Shown here: piece after piece, positions 40,876 to 50,470 of the stretch
Position numbering within the stretch: position 1 is the first letter of the stretch
How the letters are laid out: each line of letters starts with the position of its first letter
Assembly (NCBI GenBank): GCA_027065125.1
Contig: JAMOOV010000056.1
Span: 1 to 53,550, forward strand
DNA from: Campylobacterales bacterium
Lineage (GTDB): Bacteria; Campylobacterota; Campylobacteria; Campylobacterales; JALSKU01
Length of the DNA: 53,550 nt
Direction: 5' to 3'
The notes under the pieces: generated by a model
What the model saw: only the letters and a program-made list of their open reading frames with translations
Databases searched by the model: none
What the model was told of the DNA's origin: nothing
Position numbers and translations under genes: made by a program

Positions 40876-41872
40876 ATTTATCCTTTATTAAGAGTTTTGT
40901 GTCTATTTTGTTGTTTAATTTTATAATTATCCTATTTCGTCCGTTAGATAATTTATTGTTTAGTTTGATTTTAATGAAACCATTTTTTGCTTTTGCCTTA
41001 TGCCATCCATAATGACTTATATAATAGTTGATATTTACTGTTTTGTTGCAATCTAATTTTGCCACAATTTGCTTTAATATTCCATTTGTCGGAAAACTTT
41101 TTGGATATATCCATCTGAGATTTAAATGCTTATAACTCAAATCTCTTTTTAAATTTGATTTTCCCGTTAAAGCAATTCTATCCAAACTAAATATATCGCT
41201 ATAATTATTAATTGCTCCTATGTTTTGATTGAGTATAGCATGAAAATTAAACTTTTGAGCTATCTTTTTTACTCTATCGTCAAATTCTCCGTATGGATAT
41301 GCAAAATATTTTGGCTTGAACCCCATCTTGTTTTCAAATATCTTTAAACCTTTTGCAAAATTATTTTTAAGATATTGATCACTTTTTTGTGTCATATGTG
41401 GATGCGAGTAGGAGTGATAAGCTATTTCTCCATATTTTGCTATCTCTTTTAGTTGTTTCCAAGTAGTAAAATCGCCATAATTTTTATCAACAGATTTTAC
41501 ATATACAAATATAGTAAAGGGATAATCGTATTTTTTGAAAATATCCAAGCCATTTTCATAGAAACTTTTATAACTATCGTCGATAGTTAAAACTATCCAT
41601 CTATCATCTATCTTTTTTTTATCTTTTATGGCTTTTATAAGAGTGGATAATTTTATAACTTTATAATTATGTTTTTTGAAATATTCGAACTCTTTTTTTA
41701 ACTCTTTTATGGATATGTTGGTGCTTTTATGCCTATTATCTCCAAATCTATGGTAAACAAATATATGTGCATCAGCAAATAAAAAAAAAGGAGTAAAAAA
41801 AAGGAGTAAAACTATCTTTACTCCTTTTTTAAAAATCGTATTATTTTGCTGCAGGAGCTTTTGGAGCTTCAT
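40862..41872 (-). CDS. Polysaccharide deacetylase family protein, exported (start uncertain)
   Basis: Signal-peptide-like [18 protein letters not shown]; deacetylase motifs [58 protein letters not shown]; 14-nt overlap with frr, 32-nt overlap with secG if the ATG at 41872 is used. Confidence 0.85.
   Translation of the reverse strand: MKLQKLLQQNNTIFKKGVKIVLLLFFTPFFLFADAHIFVYHRFGDNRHKSTNISIKELKKEFEYFKKHNYKVIKLSTLIKAIKDKKKIDDRWIVLTIDDSYKSFYENGLDIFKKYDYPFTIFVYVKSVDKNYGDFTTWKQLKEIAKYGEIAYHSYSHPHMTQKSDQYLKNNFAKGLKIFENKMGFKPKYFAYPYGEFDDRVKKIAQKFNFHAILNQNIGAINNYSDIFSLDRIALTGKSNLKRDLSYKHLNLRWIYPKSFPTNGILKQIVAKLDCNKTVNINYYISHYGWHKAKAKNGFIKIKLNNKLSNGRNRIIIKLNNKIDTKLLIKDKYEHK
41797..41830 (-). terminator. 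Terminator-like hairpin 11 nt downstream of the secG stop, inside the deacetylase ORF
   Basis: Plus strand AAAAAAGGAGTAAA-ACTATC-TTTACTCCTTTTTT; minus strand hairpin is followed by a T-run and a second ACTCCTTTTTTTT copy. Confidence 0.55.
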
Positions 41873-42191
41873 CTGTTTTGTTTGTTGATGTCGGAAGAGT
41901 TGGAACCGTAGGGTATTTTTTAAGAGGTTTTTCTACTTTAATCTTTTCGGCAAGAGAAGCTTTTTTTGATTGATTGTAAAAATAACCAAGAGTTAAAGTG
42001 TTTGCTATAAATAAAAATCCTACAACAAAAGTAAATTTTGTAAGAAATCCGGCAGGTCCTTTTGCTCCAAAAAGCGATTCATTACTTCCGCTATAAGCAC
42101 CAAGACCTATGGATGAGCTTTTTTGTAATAGTACAGCGATAGTTAAAACTATTGCTAAAACAAATTGTATAACCAAGACGATGGTTGTCAT
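41841..42191 (-). CDS. secG: Preprotein translocase subunit SecG
   Basis: MTTIVLVIQFVLAIVLTIAVLLQKSSSIGLGAYSGSNESLFGAKGPAGFLTKFTFVVGFLFIANTLTLGYF. Confidence 0.95.
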   Translation of the reverse strand: MTTIVLVIQFVLAIVLTIAVLLQKSSSIGLGAYSGSNESLFGAKGPAGFLTKFTFVVGFLFIANTLTLGYFYNQSKKASLAEKIKVEKPLKKYPTVPTLPTSTNKTDEAPKAPAAK

Positions 42192-42313
42192 AATAAATAT
42201 CCTTTTATGAAAAATAGAGTATAATCTATTGTTCTTTAATTAGCCTTGAAGTATATCTAAAAAATGTTAAAGGTTTAATTAAACAAAGCAATATTTTAAA
42301 AAGTGAGTGGTTT

Positions 42314-42997
42314 GTGAAAGAGTTTTCCAAAAATGCTAAAAATTATGAAGAGTACAATATCATCCAAAAAAAAGTAGCTAAAAAAGTAGTCTCTTTGATC
42401 GATAGGGATTGTAAAACTATTTTGGATCTCGGGTGCGGTTCAGGCGGTATTTATAAATGTATAGATTGGAGATTGGATAATTTTGTGGGTATAGATAGCT
42501 CAAAGAACATGTGTTCACTACATCCAAAAGGTGAAAATGTCGAGATTATCAATATGGATTATGAAAAAGATATAGTGTATGACGAACTTTTAAAAAAGAG
42601 AAAATTCGATATAGTTTGCTCCTCTTCGTCTCTGCAATGGTGCAATAAGCTCTCTCAAACAGTAAAAAACTTTTCTAAATTGTCCGACAAATGTGCTGTT
42701 TCCATATTTTGCGATAAAACATTTAAAACCATATACGATATAAGCGGTCTGGATAGATTTTTGCCGGATTTTAAAGAGGTTGTCGAGATATTTTCAAACC
42801 ATTATGATATAGAGTTTCAAAGAGAATTTTATAAGCTATATTTTGAAGATAACTTGTCAAAATTTAGATATATCAAAAAAAGCGGTGTTAGTGGCGGGGT
42901 AAAAAGATTGAGTTACAAAGAAACTAAGAAACTTATCGAAAACTATCCTCTTGATTATCTTGAATTTGAAGTTTTGTATATAAAAGGGAGCAAATAA
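42314..42997 (+). CDS. SAM-dependent methyltransferase, BioC-like
   Basis: FSKNAKNYEEYNIIQKKVAKKVV...ILDLGCGSGGIYKCI...VGIDSSKNMCSLHP...FDIVCSSSSLQWCN; GTG start. Confidence 0.8.
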   Translation: MKEFSKNAKNYEEYNIIQKKVAKKVVSLIDRDCKTILDLGCGSGGIYKCIDWRLDNFVGIDSSKNMCSLHPKGENVEIINMDYEKDIVYDELLKKRKFDIVCSSSSLQWCNKLSQTVKNFSKLSDKCAVSIFCDKTFKTIYDISGLDRFLPDFKEVVEIFSNHYDIEFQREFYKLYFEDNLSKFRYIKKSGVSGGVKRLSYKETKKLIENYPLDYLEFEVLYIKGSK

Positions 42998-43004
42998 GCT
43001 CCCT
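42985..43004. terminator. Bidirectional intrinsic terminator
   Basis: AGGGAGC-AAATAA-GCTCCCT with flanking A-rich/T-rich tracts between convergent genes. Confidence 0.7.
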
Positions 43005-43009
43005 CTTTG

Positions 43010-43750
43010 TTAATCTCTGTTTGAAAAAATACCGAGTATTTGAAGCAAAGATATAAAAAGATTTAAAAAATCCAAGTACAACATAACTGCTGCTTCAACC
43101 GGTGTTTCTACATTTCCTCTTATGATGTTTTGAGTATCATAAAGAATAAAAGCTGAAAATAGTATGGCTCCTACACTTGCGATACCGAGTTGAAGCAGAG
43201 GGCTTCCGAGAAATATATTGATAACTCCCGCTACTATCATAACTATCAAAGTTATGAAAAGCATTTTGCCCATAGCGGAAAAATCTCTTTTGGTATTCAT
43301 CGCAAATATAGACAAGCCCCCAAAAGCTACCGTTGTCAAAATGAAAGCTTCGGTTATGATGTTCGCACCGCTTGGCATCATTAAAAATGCTGCGAGTGTG
43401 GGGGTCAAAGTAAGTCCGCTAACAAAAGTAAAAGCAAAAAGTAGTACGAGATTTAATCCCTCTTTTCTTTTTGCTGCCATCAATCCGAAAAGCAATGCAA
43501 ACTCAGCTATAACAAGTATCCAAAACCAACCTGCTACCGTAGCTCTACCGTCCATGCCTACTTTTAAAAGAGCATTTGTTAGATAAGCCGTTCCTATATA
43601 TGCTCCCGCACTTGCAGCAAGTAAAGATCCTGCAAAAAGTTGATAAGTTTGCTTTATGAAAATAGCCAAATTGCTTTTTGGCATACTCTGTGTGCTTGAA
43701 ATATTTTCGCCTGTTTTATTTTTTATATATTCTCTATCATATAGAGCCAT
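43010..43750 (-). CDS. Bax inhibitor-1/YccA family membrane protein
   Basis: Seven-TM-like; FIKQTYQLFAGSLLAASAGAYIG...SVGAILFSAFILYDTQNIIRGNVETPVEAAVMLYLDFLNLFISLLQILGIF. Confidence 0.92.
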   Translation of the reverse strand: MALYDREYIKNKTGENISSTQSMPKSNLAIFIKQTYQLFAGSLLAASAGAYIGTAYLTNALLKVGMDGRATVAGWFWILVIAEFALLFGLMAAKRKEGLNLVLLFAFTFVSGLTLTPTLAAFLMMPSGANIITEAFILTTVAFGGLSIFAMNTKRDFSAMGKMLFITLIVMIVAGVINIFLGSPLLQLGIASVGAILFSAFILYDTQNIIRGNVETPVEAAVMLYLDFLNLFISLLQILGIFSNRD

Positions 43751-43948
43751 TATATCCTCCTATTTTTATAAATAAATATCTAAATGCAATTTAATATTAT
43801 ACCCACCAAATCTTAACAAATAGTAAATGAAAATAAGATTTTGGATTTGGTTGTAAAATAAATCTTTATATAATGTTGTTTTAATAGCAATTAAGTTATA
43901 ATTTAACATTGGAAAGTTTCAATTTAGTATAAGAGCAAGGAGTTGCTT

Positions 43949-44686
43949 TTGGTTTTTTATGATGAATATAATAATTTTTTGGGGGCAGATAAAGAGAGTC
44001 TCGAATTTTTTAATTGCAAAGATATTTATGATTTTAATGAGAATATTGGAGATATAGCAAATCTTTTTGTAAAAAAAGAGGGATATATTTATAAATTTGA
44101 AAATTATAATTGGATAGATTTTGTAAATTATTCAGAAGAGTCCATAAAAAAAGTTTTGATATCTATAAATGGTGATGTATCTGAAGTGGACATAAAGATA
44201 AATGAGATTTTTCCTATAATCAATATAAATAACTCTTCTGTTATATATGGGATAGAGTTTAAAAATGCTATTAAAGTAGAAGATGACAAATCTTTTAAAA
44301 CTACTAATAGCAGTACAAAAAAAAGCTTAGAAGAACCATCTTCGACACAATCAAATATTACAATAGATATTGATAAAAATTCCAAATCTATAGAAATTGA
44401 CGACAATTTTTACAAAGAACTTTTAGTTGATTTTGTTGGTGAAAATAATAAATATGTTGAAATAATCAAAAATAGTATTATAAAAAACGACTATGACAAT
44501 ATAGAGCATATCGTATCTATTTTGAAAAGTATAAGTACAAATTTGAATTTAAACGATTTAATTCCTGTGCTAAATGCCATAGATGAGAATGCAAAACATA
44601 AAAACTATAAAAATATAGAAAATTTTTTAGAGATTTATGAAAAAAAGGTTAATTTGATAAAATATTATATGGATAAAAATAGTTAA
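43949..44686 (+). CDS. PAS-like N-terminus plus degenerate Hpt-like C-terminal domain protein
   Basis: C-terminal DNFYKELLVDFVGENNKYVEIIKNSIIKNDYDNIEHIVSILKSISTNLNLNDLIPVLNAID resembles Hpt (HxLKGxSxNLx), but Ser sits at the phospho-His position. TTG start after an aaggag SD. Confidence 0.5.
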   Translation: MVFYDEYNNFLGADKESLEFFNCKDIYDFNENIGDIANLFVKKEGYIYKFENYNWIDFVNYSEESIKKVLISINGDVSEVDIKINEIFPIININNSSVIYGIEFKNAIKVEDDKSFKTTNSSTKKSLEEPSSTQSNITIDIDKNSKSIEIDDNFYKELLVDFVGENNKYVEIIKNSIIKNDYDNIEHIVSILKSISTNLNLNDLIPVLNAIDENAKHKNYKNIENFLEIYEKKVNLIKYYMDKNS

Positions 44687-44695
44687 GGGATTCGC

Positions 44696-47600
44696 ATGAA
44701 ACTAAATTCTAACACCGGCTTAAAGTTGATAAGTCTATTTCCGCTTTTGTTGCTTATGTCTTTATCGACATATTTTATGTACACTTCTTATGTAAAATAT
44801 CAAGAAGCGATAAAATTACAATCAATTCTTCAATCGAATAAAATTTTGAAGAATTTGTCTATAAATTTGGCTGTTGAAAGAGGTCTAAGTGCAACATATT
44901 ATGGAAATCAAAGTCAAAAAAATGCAGATATTCTTAAAAAGCAGAGAATAAAAACAAATAATGCTATAATAAAATTTAATGATTATTTTAAAAATAATAA
45001 AATATCGGATCCAACTTTAATAAAAATTTTTAAAGAGATTGTAAAAATTAATACTATTAGAAAATCTGTTGATAAAATAAAAATAAGCTTTCAAGATATG
45101 TTTTTTAATTATTATTCTAAAGTGAATTTTCTTATTTTTAAAGAATATAAAAAAGTATTAAATAGTCAACTGACTCCCGCAATACTATCTGAAGTTATTT
45201 TTGAAACAAATTTATTGAAAAGAATAGAAAAAACAGGTCAAGAAAGAGGGCTTATTGCTTATATTTTAGCTAAAAAGAAGCCTTTTACCACAGAAGAGTT
45301 TACGGATTGGTTGAAGCTTTTTACATCTTCCGATTTGGCATCTGTAGATATCAGGGTTACTAATCAAAATATTAAAAATAGCCTATTTGTTCTTTTTCAT
45401 AACATTAGGGCGAAAAAATTATACAATCAAATAATAAAAGCAAAAATCAATATTATCAATGGGAGCAATACTGGTCAATACCAAATAGATTCGTCAACTT
45501 GGTTTAATTTAATGACTAAAAAGATTGCTCTTTTAAGTAAGGCAAATAATCTTGTTTCCAAAGAAGTTAATAACGATATAAAAACTTGGTTTAAAAGTGA
45601 TGTCAGTTCTAAGCTAATCATAGCAATAATTATTTTCTTATTGAGTATATTGTTGTTAATAATAGGAGTTTTTATTGATAAATATATTAGAAGAAGTATC
45701 AGAGAGTTGGAGAAATTGTTTAGTAAAGTCGAACAACTTGCGGACATTGATGAAGAGATAGATTTTCAAACTACAGAGGGTATTGAAAAGGGTTATAGAA
45801 TTGTTGAAATCGCTATTGATCAAATCCAACAAGATAAACAGGTAGCTCTTGAGGCAAGCAAAGCAAAGAGTATATTTTTAGCAAACATGTCTCACGAGAT
45901 AAGAACTCCATTAAACGGTATCATTGGATTTACCGAGCTTCTTAAAAATACAAATATTAGTGGAGAAGAGAGGGATTTTGTTGATATTATTGAAAAAAGT
46001 TCTGAAAATTTGCTTGAAATTATTAATAATATTTTGGATCTTTCAAAGATTGAAAGTGATAAAATTGAAATAGAAGAGACACCTTTTTCTCCAATAGCTG
46101 AATTTGAAAATGCGGTTGAAGTTTTTGGAGCAAAAGCGGCAGAAAAAAATATAAGACTTTCATTTTATATGGATCCTAGTCTAAACAATTATTTAAATGG
46201 TGATCCTACTAGAATTAAAGAGGTATTGATCAATCTTTTGAGCAATTCTATAAAATTTACTCCGGTTGATGGAGAGATTGATGTTGAAATCAAAAGAGTT
46301 GGAAATGTGGATGCTTTCGGCAGAACAAGGGTTTATTTTGCCGTTCAAGATAATGGCATAGGGATTTCAGAAGATAAACTTAAAACGATATTTGATGCTT
46401 TTTCTCAAGCAGATTCTACAATCACAAGAAAATACGGTGGAACGGGTCTTGGATTGACTATTTCGTCCAAATTTATAGCTTTGATGGGCGGGAAACTTGA
46501 AGTGGAAAGTAAAACAGGAGAGGGGACTAAGTTCTTCTTTACATTAGAATTTAATGAATCTCCTTCAGATGAATTTAATTTTCATAATAAATTTACAGAG
46601 TATAAATGTGCACTTCTTACAAATGAAAAATATAAGAAAAATCATACACAATATATATATGATTACTTAAAATACTTTGGTTGTAATGTTGTATTTTTCT
46701 ACGATTATAAAGAGATAAAAGGATTGATATTTAGAGAAAATATCAATTTTATAGTATTAGACATGGATTATACAAACGAAGAAGAGATAGAAGATTATAA
46801 AACTCTTAAAATACCTTCAGTTGTAATTTTAAAATCATCAATGCAGTCAATATCTTCAAAATTTGTAAATGATTTTATAAAACCTTTATATGAACCCGTT
46901 AATGTTACTAAACTTGCTATCGCCTTAGAAAAACAGAGGGAATTTTTACCAAAGATTGAACATAAGACTGCAAGTGAAGAAACAGCACAAGAGAGCATTT
47001 CTTTAAAAACAGAAAAACAAAATGAAAAGCCACAAATACTCGTAGCGGAAGATAATGAAATAAATAGAAAATTAATTAAAAGAACATTGGAGAATTATAA
47101 ACTTGAGATTACTCTTGCCAATAACGGTGAGGATGCTTTAAATAAAGTTAAAAATAAAAAATTTGATCTTATATTTATGGATATTGCCATGCCTGTAATG
47201 GATGGAGTAGAGGCACTACATGCCATATTGAATTATGAATTAAAATCCTCTATAAAGCATACTCCTATCATTGCTTTAACGGCAAATGCATTGAAAGGAG
47301 ATAGAGAAAAATTTTTAAATGAAGGTTTTGATGAGTATATTACTAAGCCTATCAGAGGTGAGCGAATACAGTCAATCCTCTCTATGTTTTTAAAAGATAA
47401 ATTTTCTTTATATAAAGACATCGAAGAGGAAAAAGAAGAGCCTGTCCAAGATTCTGAAGAGAATGATTCAAAACCAAAAATAGATTTAGAAGAAAATAGA
47501 GACAGTTTTCATACAGAGATTGATAATAAACAGAATATTGATGAAGCAGAGGATCAATTTTTCCAAGAAGTTGAAAGTGTAGAAGATGAATTGACAGAAG

Positions 47601-48685
47601 ATGAAAAAATAATCTCTGATATAAAGGAAAATAGTGTTCAAAATGGCAATCTTGATGAAGATCAAATATTGATGAGTGAATTATTCCCCGAAGACGATAA
47701 AGAGGATAAAGACGACGACTTGGAGGATAATGAAAATGATAAAGAGTTTGAATCTCCAAAAATAGAAGCTGAAAAAAATCAACAAGAAGATGACTCTTCT
47801 CAATTTAAAGCTCTTATAGCTGAAGATAATGCTATAAATCAAAAACTAATCGAAAAAACATTACATAATTTGGGATTACAAGTGGATATAGCAAATAATG
47901 GAAGAGAGGCTATTGGCAAATTCAAGAAAAATAGATATAACATAGTATTTATGGATATTTCAATGCCTGTAATGGATGGTATTGATGCAACTCACGAAAT
48001 ATTAGCTTATGAAAAAGAAAAAGGTCTTGAACATACTCCGGTAGTTGCCCTTACTGCAAATGCTCTTCCCGGCGATAGAGAAGCTTTTTTAAATGAAGGG
48101 TTGGATGAATATATTTCCAAGCCGCTTAAAAAAGAGGATTTGGTTAAAGTTTTAAAACTCTTTTTGAATTATGAATATTCTCAAGAGCCAGAATCCGAAA
48201 GTGTAGAAAATGATAATAAAGAGGTAATGGATTATGCTCAAAATGAAGATGAGCCTTTTTTTGATGAGGAATATGCAAATGATAAAAAAAATATTGAAGA
48301 AAAAAATATTCAGAATTTCGAAGAGAAAGATGTGCTAATCTTTAAAAATAATAAAATAGAAGCTAAAATTTTAAATAATATGATTGAAAAATTTGGTTTT
48401 TTAGCTGATGTTGCAAATGATTATGATGAATTTTTGGATAAAATATCAAATAAAAAATACAAAATAGTAATGGTTGATAAAAAGATTGAATTTGTTGATA
48501 GCAAAGAAGTTGTCCATAAGATTCGCATCGAAGATCAGACAAAAGGAGAAAATAGTGCTATTATTGAGTTTGTAAATGTACAAGACTCTGATAAAAACGA
48601 AGATTCTGCTATTGTTGATGAGATAATTGATAGTATAATCAATAAAAGCAAGATTAGAGAAATTTTAGAAAAATATACAAGGTAA
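44696..48685 (+). CDS. Hybrid sensor histidine kinase: NIT sensor, HisKA, HATPase_c, two intact and two degenerate receiver domains
   Basis: NIT-like NLAVERGLSATYYGNQ...KTGQERGLIAYIL between two TMs; HisKA FLANMSHEIRTPLNGIIGFTELL; HATPase FAVQDNGIGISEDKL...RKYGGTGLGLTIS; REC ILVAEDNEINRKL...LIFMDIAMPVMDG and ALIAEDNAINQKL...IVFMDISMPVMDG. Confidence 0.9.
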   Translation: MKLNSNTGLKLISLFPLLLLMSLSTYFMYTSYVKYQEAIKLQSILQSNKILKNLSINLAVERGLSATYYGNQSQKNADILKKQRIKTNNAIIKFNDYFKNNKISDPTLIKIFKEIVKINTIRKSVDKIKISFQDMFFNYYSKVNFLIFKEYKKVLNSQLTPAILSEVIFETNLLKRIEKTGQERGLIAYILAKKKPFTTEEFTDWLKLFTSSDLASVDIRVTNQNIKNSLFVLFHNIRAKKLYNQIIKAKINIINGSNTGQYQIDSSTWFNLMTKKIALLSKANNLVSKEVNNDIKTWFKSDVSSKLIIAIIIFLLSILLLIIGVFIDKYIRRSIRELEKLFSKVEQLADIDEEIDFQTTEGIEKGYRIVEIAIDQIQQDKQVALEASKAKSIFLANMSHEIRTPLNGIIGFTELLKNTNISGEERDFVDIIEKSSENLLEIINNILDLSKIESDKIEIEETPFSPIAEFENAVEVFGAKAAEKNIRLSFYMDPSLNNYLNGDPTRIKEVLINLLSNSIKFTPVDGEIDVEIKRVGNVDAFGRTRVYFAVQDNGIGISEDKLKTIFDAFSQADSTITRKYGGTGLGLTISSKFIALMGGKLEVESKTGEGTKFFFTLEFNESPSDEFNFHNKFTEYKCALLTNEKYKKNHTQYIYDYLKYFGCNVVFFYDYKEIKGLIFRENINFIVLDMDYTNEEEIEDYKTLKIPSVVILKSSMQSISSKFVNDFIKPLYEPVNVTKLAIALEKQREFLPKIEHKTASEETAQESISLKTEKQNEKPQILVAEDNEINRKLIKRTLENYKLEITLANNGEDALNKVKNKKFDLIFMDIAMPVMDGVEALHAILNYELKSSIKHTPIIALTANALKGDREKFLNEGFDEYITKPIRGERIQSILSMFLKDKFSLYKDIEEEKEEPVQDSEENDSKPKIDLEENRDSFHTEIDNKQNIDEAEDQFFQEVESVEDELTEDEKIISDIKENSVQNGNLDEDQILMSELFPEDDKEDKDDDLEDNENDKEFESPKIEAEKNQQEDDSSQFKALIAEDNAINQKLIEKTLHNLGLQVDIANNGREAIGKFKKNRYNIVFMDISMPVMDGIDATHEILAYEKEKGLEHTPVVALTANALPGDREAFLNEGLDEYISKPLKKEDLVKVLKLFLNYEYSQEPESESVENDNKEVMDYAQNEDEPFFDEEYANDKKNIEEKNIQNFEEKDVLIFKNNKIEAKILNNMIEKFGFLADVANDYDEFLDKISNKKYKIVMVDKKIEFVDSKEVVHKIRIEDQTKGENSAIIEFVNVQDSDKNEDSAIVDEIIDSIINKSKIREILEKYTR

Positions 48686-48688
48686 AAA

Positions 48689-49075
48689 ATGAATCAAAAA
48701 TTAAATATACTTTCCGTTGATGATGATTTTATTAACTTAAAATTAGTCGGTTCTATTTTGAAGAGAAATAAATATGTACAAAAAGTTATTGAAGCATCAA
48801 ATGGTCTTGAAGCACTGGACAGATTGAGAGAAAATCCTGATATCAATTTAATATTATTGGATTTGGTTATGCCGGTTATGGATGGGTTAAAGTTTTTAGA
48901 CAATTTGTATGTAGAAGAAAAATTTAAAAATATACCTGTGATAGTTTTAACGACTGATGAAACTAAAAAATATAATGCTTTTGAAAAAGGGGTTTATGAT
49001 TTTATAGTAAAACCTATTAGAGAACATATTCTAAATGAAAAAATTGATAAAATAGCAGAAGCTTTTTATTTATAA
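48689..49075 (+). CDS. CheY-like single-domain response regulator
   Basis: LNILSVDDDFINLKLVGSIL...DINLILLDLVMPVMDGLKFL...IPVIVLTTDETKKYNAFEKGVYDFIVKPI. Confidence 0.92.
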   Translation: MNQKLNILSVDDDFINLKLVGSILKRNKYVQKVIEASNGLEALDRLRENPDINLILLDLVMPVMDGLKFLDNLYVEEKFKNIPVIVLTTDETKKYNAFEKGVYDFIVKPIREHILNEKIDKIAEAFYL

Positions 49076-49089
49076 ATGCAAAAGTTAAT

Positions 49090-49678
49090 ATGTTGATTGA
49101 GAAAGAATCATTAAATTGTTTGCCCAATTTTCTTGTTATCTTGTTTTTGCCATTATTGATATTTTTTATCTTTTTTATAAAGCATAATATAAATTATGCT
49201 TCTTGCAAATTTAAGAAACGATAACTTTTCCAGTATTGCTCCAACTTATTTCCTATGTTGGGTATTCTTGGAACATTTGTAGCAATAGTTATATTCATGC
49301 CAAATTTTTTCATATAAAGTGCCGATGCTCTTGATAAAGAGATAACCCTTTTTGCTTAATGGGGTAGGTACCTCTTTTTATGTTTCGATATATGGAATTT
49401 TTCTATTTTTATGGTGGATATTTTTTAAAAAAAGAGGCATAAGTAAAATAAATCATACTATTGAATATATAAAAAGTATATACTCCAGACATATATGGAC
49501 TAAAAATGAGCTTGAAAGATATAAGCTCGAGTCGGATTTAAGTTCCAACAATAAATTAGTTGATAATTTAAAGATATTTTCAATATCAATTAGAGTGTTG
49601 TCTTGTCTTGAAGATTTTTTTCAATGTGATACTATTTTGGATTTTCATAAAAGATGTAGTTTGTTGAGTAGTCACTAA
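49090..49678 (+). pseudogene. Broken MotA/TolQ/ExbB proton-channel family protein
   Basis: Consecutive fragments MLIEKESLNCLPNFLVILFLPLLIFFIFFIKHNINYASCKFKKR*; LFQYCSNLFPMLGILGTFVAIVIFMPNFFI*; SADALDKEITLFA*; LLNGVGTSFYVSIYGIFLFLWWIFFKKRGISKINH (frame shift near 49350). Confidence 0.7.
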
Positions 49679-49970
49679 ATTCAAAATAAACTTTCTTTTC
49701 TCCCTTGTCTATTTTATAGTTATAATTTGTGTCTATAAAGCCATATCCATATCTATAAGGTCTTGGTTTGTTGTCATTTGTTCCATATGCCGTAGAAATT
49801 TTATCTATCTTGATAAATCTTTTTACAAGTTTGTTCCCTGCATACACATCCAACACTCCATTTGTGCCTGTCCAGTTTTGGATACCTCTTCCTATCTTGT
49901 TTTGAGTTTCCTGTGTACACCCAATAAGTAAAAAAGATAGACTTATAGCTATAAAAATACTCTTTTTCAT
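49632..49970 (-). CDS. Putative lipoprotein
   Basis: MKKSIFIAISLSFLLIGCTQETQNKIGRGIQNWTG: lipobox LIGC. Confidence 0.7.
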   Translation of the reverse strand: MKKSIFIAISLSFLLIGCTQETQNKIGRGIQNWTGTNGVLDVYAGNKLVKRFIKIDKISTAYGTNDNKPRPYRYGYGFIDTNYNYKIDKGEKKVYFEFSDYSTNYIFYENPK

Positions 49971-50051
49971 ATCATACCTTTTGTTTTAAATTTTATCTAA
50001 CAAAAATTCTTCTTACTAAAGCTTTTTACGATTATATCAAGTTTTATTTGA

Positions 50052-50057
50052 TATAAT
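50052..50057 (+). promoter_or_regulatory. TATAAT -10 element upstream of panD
   Basis: tttgaTATAATgcataaatt, ~48 nt upstream of the panD ATG in an AT-rich divergent region. Confidence 0.4.
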
Positions 50058-50104
50058 GCATAAATTATTAAATATGGTAATTTAAAACAATATGGAAGAA
50101 TATT

Positions 50105-50470
50105 ATGCAAATAGAATCACTTTGCGGTAAAATACATAGAGCAACGGTAACTAATGCCGATTTGAACTATATAGGTTCCATTACTATAGATAAAAAATTG
50201 ATGAAAAAAGCCGGATTTGAAGTGGGTCAAAAGGTTGAAATCGTCAATATCAATAATGGAGAAAGATTTGCCACATATGTTATAGAGGGCAAAAAAAATA
50301 GCGGTACTATATGTCTAAACGGTGCGGCTGCAAGAAAAGCTGAAATTGGCGATAAGATAATTATCATTGCTTATGCAATTTTCCATAAAAAAGAGTTAAA
50401 AAAATTTAAACCGAAGGTTGTTTTTGTGGATAATAACAATAAAATCAAGGAAGTAAAAAAATATGTTTGA
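50105..50470 (+). CDS. panD: Aspartate 1-decarboxylase
   Basis: [31 protein letters not shown]...[42 protein letters not shown] (YIGS cleavage motif). Confidence 0.95.
   Translation: MQIESLCGKIHRATVTNADLNYIGSITIDKKLMKKAGFEVGQKVEIVNINNGERFATYVIEGKKNSGTICLNGAAARKAEIGDKIIIIAYAIFHKKELKKFKPKVVFVDNNNKIKEVKKYV

Noticed and set aside
47382-47759. 125-aa minus-strand ORF
   Set aside because: Antisense to the acidic linker of the hybrid kinase; His/Leu/Tyr-rich shadow ORF.
49632-49678. 3' overlap of the MotA/TolQ-like fragment with the lipoprotein gene as a true overlapping gene pair
   Set aside because: The MotA/TolQ-like frame is already disrupted upstream, so the overlap is probably a decay artefact.
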